Assembly: GCA_903888485.1 (NCBI GenBank)
Contig: CAISTS010000026.1
Coordinates: 1-53,223 of the forward strand
Length of the DNA stretch: 53,223 bases
Source: an uncultured bacterium
GTDB lineage: Bacteria; Pseudomonadota; Alphaproteobacteria; Rhodospirillales; Rhodospirillaceae
Reading direction: 5' to 3'
The position numbers and the translations under genes were made by a program. This document shows positions 32,487 through 41,612 of this stretch, in pieces. The notes beneath the pieces are model-generated. The model did no database searches and was not told the origin of the DNA. It saw nothing but the letters and a program-made list of their open reading frames with translations. Each line of letters starts with the position of its first letter. Position 1 is the stretch's first letter.

Positions 32487-33431
32487 ATGTGGCCCACGCT
32501 CGCCCGGCGTCTGTTGATCGGAATACCGACGCTTCTGGTGATCATCACCGTCTGCTTCTTCCTTATGCGGCTCACGCCCGGCGGGCCCTTCGACTTTGAT
32601 GCGCCGGTGCCGCCCGAGATTCTCGCCAATCTGCGCGCCCGCTATCACCTCGACGATCCTTTGTGGAAGCAGTACCTCGATTATCTATTCGGTCTGCTCC
32701 GCGGCGATTTTGGACCGTCGTTCAAATACCGCGACTTCACGGTCGGTCAACTGATCGCCGAGGGCTTGCCGGTCAGCCTGGAGAACGGCTTCGCCGCGCT
32801 GATCTTCGCCGTATTGGTCGGCGTGCCGCTGGGTATCATCGCCGCCCTCGGCCAAAACACCGCGCGCGACTATGCCGTGTCGGCCGCGTCCATGACCGGC
32901 ATCGTCATCCCGAATTTCGTCATGGGCCACGTCCTCATTCTGGTTTTCGGGGTCTGGCTGAAGGACACGTTTGTGGCGCTGCCGGCCGGCGGCTGGGCCG
33001 AGGGCGCGCTCGCGAACCGCGTCCTGCCGGTGTTCTGCCTGGCGCTGCCTTACATCGCATATCTCGCGCGCATCACGCGCGGTAGCATGATCGAGGTCCT
33101 GCGCGCCGGCTACGTGCGCACCGCGCGGGCCAAAGGTCTGCCGTTCCGCACCGTTGTCCTGCGCCACGCGCTCAAGTCTGCGCTGATCCCCGTGGTCACG
33201 TTCCTCGGCCCCGCGACGGCGTTCTTGCTCACCGGATCGATGGTGGTCGAGACCATTTTCCAAATTCCCGGCATCGGGCGTTACTTCGTCCAGGGCGCGC
33301 TCAACCGCGACTACACGCTGGTCATGGGCGTCACCATCGTCAGCGCCGCGCTGGTCATCGTGATGAACCTCGTCGTCGACCTGCTCTACACGCTGCTCGA
33401 CCCGAAAGTGCGGCACGAGGCCGGCGCATGA
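32487..33431 (+). CDS. oppB: Peptide ABC transporter permease (OppB/DppB type)
   Basis: 314 residues with six membrane segments. The N-terminal helix LLIGIPTLLVIITVCFFLM, the typical LTPGGPFD loop, and the EAA loop GSMIEVLRAGYVRTARAKGL that docks on the ATPase are all in place, as is the last loop ETIFQIPGIGRYFVQGALNR. It forms the inner-membrane channel with OppC. Four-base overlap with oppC. There is no solute-binding protein gene in this operon. Confidence 0.95.
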   Translation: MWPTLARRLLIGIPTLLVIITVCFFLMRLTPGGPFDFDAPVPPEILANLRARYHLDDPLWKQYLDYLFGLLRGDFGPSFKYRDFTVGQLIAEGLPVSLENGFAALIFAVLVGVPLGIIAALGQNTARDYAVSAASMTGIVIPNFVMGHVLILVFGVWLKDTFVALPAGGWAEGALANRVLPVFCLALPYIAYLARITRGSMIEVLRAGYVRTARAKGLPFRTVVLRHALKSALIPVVTFLGPATAFLLTGSMVVETIFQIPGIGRYFVQGALNRDYTLVMGVTIVSAALVIVMNLVVDLLYTLLDPKVRHEAGA

Positions 33432-34312
33432 GCGATATGGCCGTCGCGCTGCCCGAGATCGAAGGCCGCAGCCTCTGGCAGGACGCCTGGCGGCGTTTGC
33501 GCGCCAACCGCGCCGCCGTTGCCAGTCTGGTCATTCTTGCCGTCATCGCCATCGCTTCCATCGTTGGGCCGGAACTGCTCACCTGGAAATACGACCAGAT
33601 CGACTGGGACCATGTCGAAGCCGCGCCGCCCAATTTCGCCGCCGGCCATTACCTCGGCACGGATTCCATCGGCCGCGATCTTCTGGCGCGCGTGCTTTTC
33701 GGCGGGCGAGTCTCGCTCATGGTTGGCGTGCTGGCGACGGCCGTGGCGTTGCTCATCGGCGTTACGGTCGGCACCGTTGCCGGCTACATCGGGGGGCGCA
33801 CCGATCAGTTGCTCATGCGCCTGGTCGATCTGTTGTATTCCGTGCCGCTGACGTTCTTTGTCATCATTCTCATGGTGACCTTCGGCCGGAACTTCATCCT
33901 CATGTTCCTCGCCATCGGCGCGGTCGAGTGGCTGACCATGGCGCGTATCGTGCGCGGCCAGACACTGACCCTGCGCACGCGGGAGTTCATCGAAGCAGCG
34001 CGCGCCGCCGGCGGCTCCACGCCCGCCATCATCCTGCGCCACATCGTGCCCAACGTTCTGGGAATGGTGATCGTCTATGTCACGCTCACCATTCCCCAGG
34101 TCATTTTGCTGGAGAGCTTCCTCAGCTTTCTCGGTCTCGGCATCCAGGAGCCCATGACCAGCTGGGGCATGCTCATCAACGACGGTGCGGCGGAACTTGA
34201 GGTTACGCCGCGCACGCTCATCGTCCCGGCCATCTTCATGACCGTGACGCTGTTCTGCTTCAACTTTCTCGGCGATGGCCTGCGCGACGCGCTCGACCCG
34301 AAAGACCGTTGA
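33428..34312 (+). CDS. oppC: Peptide ABC transporter permease (OppC/DppC type)
   Basis: 294 residues. The cytosolic N-terminus (SLWQDAWRRLRANRAAVAS) precedes the first membrane helix, then the conserved GTDSIGRDLLARVLFGGRVS, further helices, and the EAA loop EFIEAARAAGGSTPAIILRH. The end SFLGLGIQEPMTSWGMLIND and FNFLGDGLRDALDPK are diagnostic of OppC/DppC. Pairs with OppB. Its stop overlaps the oppD ATG (TGATG). Confidence 0.95.
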   Translation: MSDMAVALPEIEGRSLWQDAWRRLRANRAAVASLVILAVIAIASIVGPELLTWKYDQIDWDHVEAAPPNFAAGHYLGTDSIGRDLLARVLFGGRVSLMVGVLATAVALLIGVTVGTVAGYIGGRTDQLLMRLVDLLYSVPLTFFVIILMVTFGRNFILMFLAIGAVEWLTMARIVRGQTLTLRTREFIEAARAAGGSTPAIILRHIVPNVLGMVIVYVTLTIPQVILLESFLSFLGLGIQEPMTSWGMLINDGAAELEVTPRTLIVPAIFMTVTLFCFNFLGDGLRDALDPKDR

Positions 34313-35271
34313 TGCCGGTTCTGGACATCAAAGACCTCAGTGTTCGTTTTGCGACGCCCGACGGCGAAGTCGCCGCCGTCAGCGACATATCGCTGTCTGT
34401 GAGCGCGGGCGAGTGCCTTGGCGTCGTCGGCGAGTCCGGGTCGGGCAAGAGCCAGACCTTCCTCGCGGCCATGGGCCTGCTCGCGCGCAATGGCCGCGCG
34501 ACGGGCGCGGTGATGTTCGAAGGGGCCAACCTGCTGACCGCCGGCGATGCCGAACTCAGCGCCTTGCGCGGCAACAAGCTCGCCATGGTCTTCCAGGACC
34601 CCATGACCTCGCTCACGCCGCACATGCGCGTGGGCCGTCAGCTCACCGAGGTTCTGCAGCGTCATCGCGGTATGCGCGCCGCAATAGCGCGCGAGGCGGC
34701 CATCGCCATGCTGGCGCGCGTGCAGATACCTGAACCCGCTCGGCGCTTCGAGATGTACCCGCATGAACTCTCGGGCGGTCTGCGACAACGGGTGATGATC
34801 GCCATGGCGCTGCTCTGCGGCCCGGCGCTGCTCATTGCCGATGAACCGACCACTGCTCTTGATGTCACGGTGCAGGCACAAATCCTCGATCTCATCCGCG
34901 ACTCAAAGGCCGCGGGCACGGCGGTGCTGCTGATCACCCACGATCTTGGTGTCGTCGCGGGCATCGCCGACCGCGTGGGTGTGATGTATGCCGGCCGCCT
35001 GGTCGAAATGGGCGAAGTGCATCAGATCTTTCGCGCGCCGCAGCATCCCTATACGCAAGGTTTGCTCGCATGTACGCCGCGCCTCGACGATCCCGCCACG
35101 GCGGCGCCGCAGACCATCCCTGGCCAGCCGCCGAACCTGCAGCGTCTGCCTTCCGGCTGCGCCTATCATCCGCGCTGCCCCTATGTGTTTGATCGCTGCC
35201 GGGCCGAGCGTCCGCTCCTGCTGCCGCATGGCTACGACGGGCTTAAGGCCTGCCACCGGAGCGCCGCATGA
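34312..35271 (+). CDS. oppD: Peptide ABC transporter ATP-binding protein (OppD/DppD type)
   Basis: 319 residues from ATG 34312 (a TTG three bases earlier is in frame). Walker A GESGSGKSQ, Q-loop LAMVFQDPMTSLTP, signature LSGGLRQRVMIAMA, Walker B LLIADEPTTALD, switch LITHDLGVVAG. The C-terminal Opp-specific extension has cysteines in GCAYHPRCPYVFDRC, which in related OppD/DppD proteins can bind a [4Fe-4S] cluster. The Walker A ends GKSQ where most have GKST: Gln replaces the Thr/Ser after the Mg-binding Ser, a substitution also common in OppD. Four-base overlap with oppF. Confidence 0.95.
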   Translation: MPVLDIKDLSVRFATPDGEVAAVSDISLSVSAGECLGVVGESGSGKSQTFLAAMGLLARNGRATGAVMFEGANLLTAGDAELSALRGNKLAMVFQDPMTSLTPHMRVGRQLTEVLQRHRGMRAAIAREAAIAMLARVQIPEPARRFEMYPHELSGGLRQRVMIAMALLCGPALLIADEPTTALDVTVQAQILDLIRDSKAAGTAVLLITHDLGVVAGIADRVGVMYAGRLVEMGEVHQIFRAPQHPYTQGLLACTPRLDDPATAAPQTIPGQPPNLQRLPSGCAYHPRCPYVFDRCRAERPLLLPHGYDGLKACHRSAA

Positions 35272-36275
35272 GCCCGCTTCTGCAGGTACGCGACTTGAAA
35301 GTGCACTTTCCCGTGCGAACCGGCGGGATCGTGGTCGGAAAATACGCGCCCTTAAAAGCCGTCGATGGCGTCAGCTTCGATCTCGCGGCGGGCGAAACCC
35401 TCGGCATCGTCGGCGAGTCCGGCTGCGGTAAATCGACGCTGGGGCGTGCGGTGCTGCAACTCTTGCCTGCCACCGCCGGCAGCGTCGCCTGGCTCGGCAC
35501 GGAGTTGACCGCCCTCGACAAGGACGAGATGCGCGCGCGCCGGCGTGATCTGCAGATTGTCTTTCAGGATCCGCTGGCGAGTTTAGATCCGCGCATGACC
35601 GCCGGTGACATCATCGCCGAACCGCTGCGCAACTTTCATCCCGCGCTTTCGTCGTCGGAACGCAAAGCGCGTGTGCAGAAGATGATGGGAGAGGTCGGCC
35701 TGCTTCCCGGCATGGTCAACCGCTACCCGCATGAATTCTCCGGCGGACAATGCCAGCGCATCGGCATCGCGCGCGCCATGATCCTGCGTCCGAAACTTAT
35801 CGTCTGCGACGAGCCGGTGAGCGCGCTCGATGTCTCCATCCGCGCGCAGGTCATCAACCTCTTGATGGAGCTGCAGCGTGCGCATGGCCTCTCGATGCTG
35901 TTCATCAGCCACGACCTTGCGGTAGTGCGGCACATCAGCCATCGCGTCATGGTGCTCTATCTGGGTCGGGTGATGGAGCTCGCGCCGCAGGATTTATTGT
36001 ACGCGAAGCCCCTCCATCCCTACACCCAAGCGCTGCTTACGGCCGTGCCCGTGCCCGATCCCGTGCGCGAGCGCGCCAAGCCGCGCACTGTGCTCCTTGG
36101 CGATCCGCCGTCGCCCCTCAATCCGCCGTCAGGCTGCGTCTTTCGCACGCGTTGTCCGCACGCTACGTCCGTCTGCACCGATGTCGTGCCGCCGCTGGAA
36201 ACCGCCGAGGGCGGCCACACCGTGGCCTGCCATCATTGGCGCAAGATTGGCGGTTATGTTATGCCAGGGTCATGA
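35268..36275 (+). CDS. oppF: Peptide ABC transporter ATP-binding protein (OppF/DppF type)
   Basis: 335 residues. Walker A GESGCGKSTLGRA, Q-loop LQIVFQDPLASLDP, signature FSGGQCQRIGIARA, Walker B LIVCDEPVSALD, switch FISHDLAVVRH, and the C-terminal extension PPSGCVFRTRCPHATSVC with the same cysteine pattern as OppD. The N-terminal insertion (VRTGGIVVGKYAPLKAVDG) before Walker A is normal for OppF. Its TGA stop overlaps the ATG of ggt (ATGA), tying the transporter to the transpeptidase. Confidence 0.95.
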   Translation: MSPLLQVRDLKVHFPVRTGGIVVGKYAPLKAVDGVSFDLAAGETLGIVGESGCGKSTLGRAVLQLLPATAGSVAWLGTELTALDKDEMRARRRDLQIVFQDPLASLDPRMTAGDIIAEPLRNFHPALSSSERKARVQKMMGEVGLLPGMVNRYPHEFSGGQCQRIGIARAMILRPKLIVCDEPVSALDVSIRAQVINLLMELQRAHGLSMLFISHDLAVVRHISHRVMVLYLGRVMELAPQDLLYAKPLHPYTQALLTAVPVPDPVRERAKPRTVLLGDPPSPLNPPSGCVFRTRCPHATSVCTDVVPPLETAEGGHTVACHHWRKIGGYVMPGS

Positions 36276-38035
36276 AAATGCTCATGTTCAAAGGCTTGGT
36301 CGCCACCCTCGTTGCGTTCACCGTCACGCTTTCGGTAACTGGCGCGCCGGTCGTGTCTGCCTTTGCGCAGGAGGCGCTGCCCGAAGCGGCGACCGGGCGC
36401 ACGGCGGCGAAAAGCGGTACGGCGAAATCCTACATGGTGGTCGCGGCCAATCCGCTGGCGGCCAAGGCGGGCACCGACATTCTCGCCGCCGGCGGCAGCG
36501 CCGCCGATGCGGCCATCGCGGTGCAGCTTGTCCTCAACATGGTCGAGCCGCAGTCGTCGGGCGTTGGCGGCGGGGCTTTTGCGCTCTATTGGGATGCAAA
36601 AGCCGAAAAGCTCGCGAGCTATGACGGCCGCGAGGAAGCGCCTGCGGCGGCCGAAGAGAACCGCTTTCTGACCCAGGACGGCAAGCCCATGGGCCGCATG
36701 CAGGCCATCGTCGGCGGCAAGTCGGTGGGCGTGCCGGGCGTCGTGCGTCTGCTCGAACTTCTGCACCAGAAGCACGGTAAGCTACCGTGGGCCACGGTGA
36801 TCGCGCCCGCCATTGAGATCGCCGACAACGGCTTTGCCATCTCGCCGCGCCTCAATGCGCTGCTCTCGCGCGACAGCTCCTTCCGCGCCGGTGAAGTGGC
36901 GCGCGCCTACTACTACAACCCCGACGGCAGCGCCAAGGCGGTCGGCACCGTCCTCAAGAATCCTGAGTTCGCGAAAGTCCTGCGCGCTATTGCCTCGCAA
37001 GGCGCGGATGCTTTCTACACCGGCGCTATCGCCACCGACATCGTGCGCGCCGTGACCACGGCAACGAGCAACCCCGCCGACATGACGCTCGATGATTTGA
37101 AGAATTACCGCGCCGTCGAGCGCCCGCCGGTCTGCGGGGCTTATCGCGTCTATAAAGTTTGCGGCATGGGGCCGCCGTCCTCGGGCGGCGTCGGCGTCAT
37201 CCAGACCCTGGGCATCCTCGAGAAGTTCGATCTCAAAGGCCTTGGTGCGCACGCGCCAACGGCCGAGCATCTGTTGATCGAAGCCGGGCGTCTCGCCTTT
37301 GCCGACCGCGCCGTCTATCTCGCCGATCCCGACAAAGTGACGGTGCCGACGGCGACCTTGATCTCACCCGACTACGTCAAACAGCGTGCCGGGCTTGTCT
37401 CGGCGCAGAACCGCATGGACCAGGCGCCGCCGGGAAATATTCCGGTGAAGGGCGCCCAGTACGCGCCTGCCGGCAGCCCCGAGCTGCCCGCCACCTCGCA
37501 CTTCTCGATTGTCGATGCCGCCGGTAACGCCCTGGCCATGACCACGTCGGTGGAGGCGCAGTTCGGCTCGCGCCTGATGGTGGACGGCTTCATCCTCAAC
37601 AATCAGCTCACCGACTTCTCGTACCAGGACGTGGCCGAGAAGCGCACCGTGGCCAACCGCGTACAGGGCGGCAAACGCCCGCGCAGCTCCATGTCGCCGA
37701 CCATCGTCTTCAATCGGGACGGCAAGGCGGAAATGGTGCTGGGCTCGCCGCTGGGCGCGGCCATCGTCGGCCTCGTGGTGAAAACCCTGGTCGGCATGAT
37801 TGACTGGAACCTCTCGCCGGCCGATGCCGCGGCTCAGCCGGGTGCGCTGTTTTCCTTCGGCGGCGGCGTGACCATTGAAGAGGGCCTCACCCCCGCCAAG
37901 CCGGCGCTGGAGGCGTTGGGCCACCGCGTCAACGTCGGTGAATTCGCCAGCGGCATTCACGTCATCCGCATCACGAAGGATGGCTTGATCGGCGGCGCCG
38001 ATCCGCGCCGCGAAGGTGTGGTTCTCGGGAAGTGA
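36272..38035 (+). CDS. ggt: Gamma-glutamyltransferase
   Basis: 587 residues from ATG 36272. Signal peptide MLMFKGLVATLVAFTVTLSV to about AFAQ (residue 34), so the enzyme is periplasmic. AAKSGTAKSYMVVAANPLAA and GGSAADAAIAVQLVLNMVEP, SSGVGGGAFALYW are N-terminal family motifs. The autocleavage site and new N-terminal nucleophile is Thr408 in LPATSHFSIVD. FILNNQLTDFSYQ and RPRSSMSPTIVFNRDGK follow, with MVLGSPLG forming the oxyanion region. It cleaves gamma-glutamyl bonds such as those of glutathione. Co-translated with oppF: the released dipeptide (for example Cys-Gly) may be the cargo of the transporter. That link is inference from gene order. Confidence 0.95.
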   Translation: MKMLMFKGLVATLVAFTVTLSVTGAPVVSAFAQEALPEAATGRTAAKSGTAKSYMVVAANPLAAKAGTDILAAGGSAADAAIAVQLVLNMVEPQSSGVGGGAFALYWDAKAEKLASYDGREEAPAAAEENRFLTQDGKPMGRMQAIVGGKSVGVPGVVRLLELLHQKHGKLPWATVIAPAIEIADNGFAISPRLNALLSRDSSFRAGEVARAYYYNPDGSAKAVGTVLKNPEFAKVLRAIASQGADAFYTGAIATDIVRAVTTATSNPADMTLDDLKNYRAVERPPVCGAYRVYKVCGMGPPSSGGVGVIQTLGILEKFDLKGLGAHAPTAEHLLIEAGRLAFADRAVYLADPDKVTVPTATLISPDYVKQRAGLVSAQNRMDQAPPGNIPVKGAQYAPAGSPELPATSHFSIVDAAGNALAMTTSVEAQFGSRLMVDGFILNNQLTDFSYQDVAEKRTVANRVQGGKRPRSSMSPTIVFNRDGKAEMVLGSPLGAAIVGLVVKTLVGMIDWNLSPADAAAQPGALFSFGGGVTIEEGLTPAKPALEALGHRVNVGEFASGIHVIRITKDGLIGGADPRREGVVLGK

Positions 38036-38090
38036 TTTTTGTTTGCGCATTTCCTGCGGCGAACCGGAAACCACTTCGCCTGGAAATTCG

Positions 38091-38687
38091 CTACCGTCTG
38101 TCCATCTGGGACACTTCAACCATGTGCCCGTCGGGATCGTAAGCCAGCAGATGCTGGCCGGTCTGGGTCGCACCATCGGGGCCCGGCTGGCTGAAGCGCA
38201 CGGGCGTGCGCTGGAAGCGCGTGCCGATCTGCGAGAGGCGGCCATGGGCCGCTTGAACATCGGGTACCTCGATACTCACGATGACATCGCCGATGCCGAT
38301 GCCGACGAGATTCCCGCGCGCGCTGGGCAGGGGCGGCTTGTCATAGGACAGCAATGCGATCATGCCGCCGCTGCCCGGCGTCATCATGTAAACGATGCGG
38401 CTCTGTTTGGAATCGGCGGTGAGCGGCAGGTCGATAGACCCGAAAACGCCGCCTTGGTCCGTATCGGTCTGCGCCGCGTCCGCAGCTTTCAGGAGGCCGA
38501 CGCGCTGATAGAAATCGACGGACTTTTCAAGATCGCTCACCACCAGCGTTACGCGCGTTACGCCAACCGCGCGCGGCGCCACCGCGCCGCCGCCAGCATT
38601 TGGTGCGGCGGCGGAGACGGGCGACGCGGCGCTCATCGCCGCAACGGCCAACGCCCCCAGCGCAAACTTCACTACGTGTTTTGACAT
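38091..38687 (-). CDS. Exported VOC (glyoxalase-like) family protein
   Basis: 198 residues from ATG 38687 (AGGA nine bases upstream). A signal peptide is visible (VVKFALGALAVAAMSAASPVSA), unusual for the VOC fold, which is mostly cytosolic. The domain starts VTRVTLVVSDLEKSVDFYQR and continues with IVYMMTPGSGGMIALLSYD, VIVSIEVPDVQAAHGRLSQI and HLLAYDPDGHMVEVSQMDRR. Metal-ligand type residues (Glu in MVEVSQ) are present, but a His at the first strand position is not. Convergent with ggt. Function unknown; glyoxalase or ring-cleavage relatives cannot be told apart. Confidence 0.88.
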   Translation of the reverse strand: MSKHVVKFALGALAVAAMSAASPVSAAAPNAGGGAVAPRAVGVTRVTLVVSDLEKSVDFYQRVGLLKAADAAQTDTDQGGVFGSIDLPLTADSKQSRIVYMMTPGSGGMIALLSYDKPPLPSARGNLVGIGIGDVIVSIEVPDVQAAHGRLSQIGTRFQRTPVRFSQPGPDGATQTGQHLLAYDPDGHMVEVSQMDRR

Positions 38688-38946
38688 GAAGGGCATTCCT
38701 GACCCGAGGTGATCCAACCTGTTTAGCTGTGCGCAAGGCCGGTTTCAACCCACGCGCCTGATATGTGTGCCGAATCCTCACGATCGGTAGAAAAGCGCGG
38801 CAAAAAACTATGGCCATACAGGCGGCTGGCGGCATATCGTTCGCCTGTGCGGACGGGACCCACACTTTCTTCCCCTGGGAACGGAAGGGCGGGTTTGCTA
38901 AGAAGCTGCACCTGGGACGAGCAAGCGGGGACGACCAAGACTCATA
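38688..38946. other. Intergenic region without a supported gene
   Basis: 259 bases between divergent VOC and EAL genes. Short open frames exist but lack codon bias and ribosome sites. No clear promoter, hairpin or palindrome seen. Confidence 0.4.
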
Positions 38947-40584
38947 ATGAATACGCCGACTTCCGCTCGCGATCGTTTTGTTGCCTTTGCCTTCTGTTGG
39001 GCCGACATGCTTGTCGAGCTCGATACGTCGAAGCGCGTGCTTTTTGCCGTGGGCGCCACCAAGGCGCTGCTCGGCGTGGGCCCCGAGGCCGTTATCGGCC
39101 AAAACTTCATGGACATGGTCTCGCCGAAGGACCGCGTGCTGGTCGAACAGCTCCTGTTCATGACGTCCAAGAAAGGCCGCATCGATAACGTCACCATTCG
39201 CTTGAAAGGCACCAAAGGGCTTACGCCCCCGGTGGCCTTCGCCGGTTACATGCTGCCCGATCTGAAGGATCACTACTTCCTCGCGCTGCGCACCCAGGCC
39301 CACCTCGACGACAAGGGCAACACCGAAGAGGGGGTCGAGCGCGACAAGTCCACCGGCCTCTTAACCGGTGACTCCTTCTCGCAGATGGCGGTCGACAAGC
39401 TGCAGAACAGCGGCGCCGAGATGACCCTGGTCAATCTGCCGGGGTTCCAGGATTTCTATAACACCTTGAGCGAGGACGAACGCCAGGTCCTGCTCAATAC
39501 CGTCGGCACCACGCTACGCGCGAACTCTCTGGGCGGTGATTCCGCCGGTGAAGTGGGCGACGGCAAGTTCGGTATCGTGCACGAAAAGGGCCTCGATGTC
39601 GGCGCCCTGGAAGCCAAGATCGCCGAGGCCACCAAGGCCTTCGACCCGACCGGCAAGGGCGTCGCCGTACAGGCGGCCACGGTCGAGATGGACATGACCG
39701 GCGTCAACGAAGGCGACCTTGCCAAGGGCCTCGTTTACACCATCAATCATTTCAAGGAGCAGGTCGGCGACAAGTTCAACGTCAAGGACATCGCCGGAAA
39801 CATGGACAAGCTGGTCAAGGAAGCCGTCCAGTCCTTGAACAATTTCCGCGCCTTGACCTCTAGCAACGACTTCCAGATCGCCTTCCATCCGATCCTCGAT
39901 GCGCGCACAGGCGCGGTGCACCACTACGAAGCGCTGGTGCGCTTCAATGGGAAGTTCGAAGAGTCGCCTTACAAGTACATCACCTTCGCCGAAGAGACCG
40001 GGCTGATCACCGAGTTCGATATCGCCATGATGCGCAAGTGCGTCGACTGGCTGCGCAAGAACCGCGCCGACAAGGTTTCAGTCGCCGTCAACATTTCGGG
40101 CATGTCGGTCGGCAACGACCAATACGCCAAGGACCTGCACGCGCTTATCGACGCCGACTCCTGGCTGCGCAACTTCCTGTTCTTCGAGATCACCGAATCC
40201 GCGCGCGTCGCAGATCTCGTCCAGGCCAATAATTTTGTACAGGGCCTGCGCAAGAAAGGTTTCCACGTCTGCCTCGACGACTTCGGCGCCGGTGCGGCGA
40301 GCTTCCAATATCTCAGCGTGCTGGAAGTGGACGTGGTCAAGCTCGACGGCAGCGCGGTCAAGAATGCACAGACCGCGCCCAAAGGCCGCGCCTTCCTGCG
40401 CGCGCTCACCACGCTCTGCAAGACCATGGATGTCGAGACCATCGCCGAGATGGTCGACAGCAAGGAAGGCCTGGAATTCGTGCGCGATTGCGGCGTCGAA
40501 TACGTCCAGGGCTTCCTGTTCGGCAAACCCGACGCCGACCCCTGGAGCTTCATCAAGAAGCTCGACCGCAAGCTCTTTGCCTAA
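38947..40584 (+). CDS. PAS - degenerate GGDEF - EAL signalling protein
   Basis: 545 residues. About 10-120 look like a PAS fold (DMLVELDTSKRVLFAVGATK, VIGQNFMDMVSPKDRVLVEQ). About 130-260 resemble a GGDEF domain that has lost its signature (EVGDGKFGIVHEKG where GGDEF is expected), so no cyclase activity is likely. The C-terminal EAL domain begins near 310: EALVRF (Glu328), NISGMSVG, EITESARV, CLDDFGAGAASFQYL (about 440), KLDGS, ETIAEMVDSKE and YVQGFLFGKP. The residues for metal and water activation look intact, so c-di-GMP phosphodiesterase activity is plausible. No membrane segment: cytosolic. Its 3' end overlaps sufE by four bases, tail to tail. Confidence 0.9.
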   Translation: MNTPTSARDRFVAFAFCWADMLVELDTSKRVLFAVGATKALLGVGPEAVIGQNFMDMVSPKDRVLVEQLLFMTSKKGRIDNVTIRLKGTKGLTPPVAFAGYMLPDLKDHYFLALRTQAHLDDKGNTEEGVERDKSTGLLTGDSFSQMAVDKLQNSGAEMTLVNLPGFQDFYNTLSEDERQVLLNTVGTTLRANSLGGDSAGEVGDGKFGIVHEKGLDVGALEAKIAEATKAFDPTGKGVAVQAATVEMDMTGVNEGDLAKGLVYTINHFKEQVGDKFNVKDIAGNMDKLVKEAVQSLNNFRALTSSNDFQIAFHPILDARTGAVHHYEALVRFNGKFEESPYKYITFAEETGLITEFDIAMMRKCVDWLRKNRADKVSVAVNISGMSVGNDQYAKDLHALIDADSWLRNFLFFEITESARVADLVQANNFVQGLRKKGFHVCLDDFGAGAASFQYLSVLEVDVVKLDGSAVKNAQTAPKGRAFLRALTTLCKTMDVETIAEMVDSKEGLEFVRDCGVEYVQGFLFGKPDADPWSFIKKLDRKLFA

Positions 40585-41027
40585 GCGGCTTTCGCGTACC
40601 CTTTGATCTTCTCGACCATGGAGACTAGACCGTTGCGCCGGCTCGGGCTGATGTGCTGGTCGAGGCCGAGCGTGCGGAATGATTGATCCACGTCGATGGC
40701 GGCGATCTCTGCCGGTGTCTTGCCCGAGAACAGCACGCCCAGCACCGCAATCAGGCCTTTGACGATCACGGCGTCGCTGTCGGCGGCGAAGGCGAATTGC
40801 TCGGGATGGTCCTCGGGATGACCCGGCACCATCCACACCTGGCTCATGCAGCCGCGCACCTTGTTGATCTCGGTCTGCAGCGCCGGCGGGAAGACGGGCA
40901 GCTTGCGGCCCAGGTCGATGAGGTAGCTATAGCGGTCGTCCCATTCGTCCAGCAGCGCGAAGTTCTCGGCGAGCTCGGCAAAGCTCATCTCCGGGGCAAT
41001 CATCTGGGGCGTGGAAACCGAACTCAT
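40581..41027 (-). CDS. sufE: SufE-family cysteine desulfuration protein
   Basis: 148 residues. The sulfur-accepting Cys60 lies in VRGCMSQVWM. The N-terminal LLDEWDDRYSYLIDLGRKLP and the C-terminal LGLDQHISPSRRNGLVSMV are family-typical. SufE takes persulfide from SufS and passes it to the SufBCD scaffold for Fe-S assembly in the cytoplasm. No suf operon is in the window, so this is a stand-alone copy. Convergent with, and overlapping by four bases, the EAL gene; divergent from arfB. Confidence 0.95.
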   Translation of the reverse strand: MSSVSTPQMIAPEMSFAELAENFALLDEWDDRYSYLIDLGRKLPVFPPALQTEINKVRGCMSQVWMVPGHPEDHPEQFAFAADSDAVIVKGLIAVLGVLFSGKTPAEIAAIDVDQSFRTLGLDQHISPSRRNGLVSMVEKIKGYAKAA

Positions 41028-41092
41028 GGCCGCTCGCTATGCATGTGTTAGGCTAAACTAGTCACACACGATCAATCCGCAAGCCGAAATCT

Positions 41093-41527
41093 ATGCCGCC
41101 CTTCATTCCCATCACGCCGACGCTGAACCTCGACGAAGCCGAGATCGAGCTCAGCTTCATACGCTCGAGCGGTCCCGGCGGTCAGAACGTCAACAAAGTA
41201 TCAAGCGCCGTGCAGCTGCGCTTCAACGCGCGCCGCTCGCCGTCATTGTCAAATGCCGTTGCTGTCCGGCTGATCAATCTCGCCGGCAAGCGCGCGACCA
41301 ACGAGGGTGAGATCGTCATCACGGCTAATCAGCACCGCACGCAGGAGATGAACCGCAAGGACGCCATCGACCGGCTGGTGGAACTGATCCGCCAAGCGTC
41401 CATTGCACCCAAGAAGCGTGTGAAGACCAAGCCCAGCAAATCGGCCAAGAAAGAGCGTCTCGAGTCCAAGATAAAGCGCGGCACCACAAAGAAACGCCGG
41501 CAAGTGGGCCGCGCCGATTGGGACTAG
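41093..41527 (+). CDS. arfB: Alternative ribosome-rescue factor ArfB (YaeJ)
   Basis: 144 residues. The release-factor GGQ motif is at residues 29-31 (SSGPGGQNVNKVSSAVQLRF). The C-terminal tail is Lys/Arg-rich (KKRVKTKPSKSAKK, KRGTTKKRRQVGR), which in ArfB enters the mRNA channel of stalled ribosomes. It hydrolyses peptidyl-tRNA on non-stop ribosomes without codon recognition, backing up trans-translation. The middle region EIVITANQHRTQEMNRKDAI is standard. ATG at 41093, monocistronic, 85 bases before terC. Confidence 0.95.
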   Translation: MPPFIPITPTLNLDEAEIELSFIRSSGPGGQNVNKVSSAVQLRFNARRSPSLSNAVAVRLINLAGKRATNEGEIVITANQHRTQEMNRKDAIDRLVELIRQASIAPKKRVKTKPSKSAKKERLESKIKRGTTKKRRQVGRADWD

Positions 41528-41612
41528 CGCGGGGGCTGGGTGGATTCGCGCCCGCGCGGTTGTTGTTCGCAAAACCACCCTTACATAGCGCGAAAGGGCT
41601 TAGGGGACCGTC

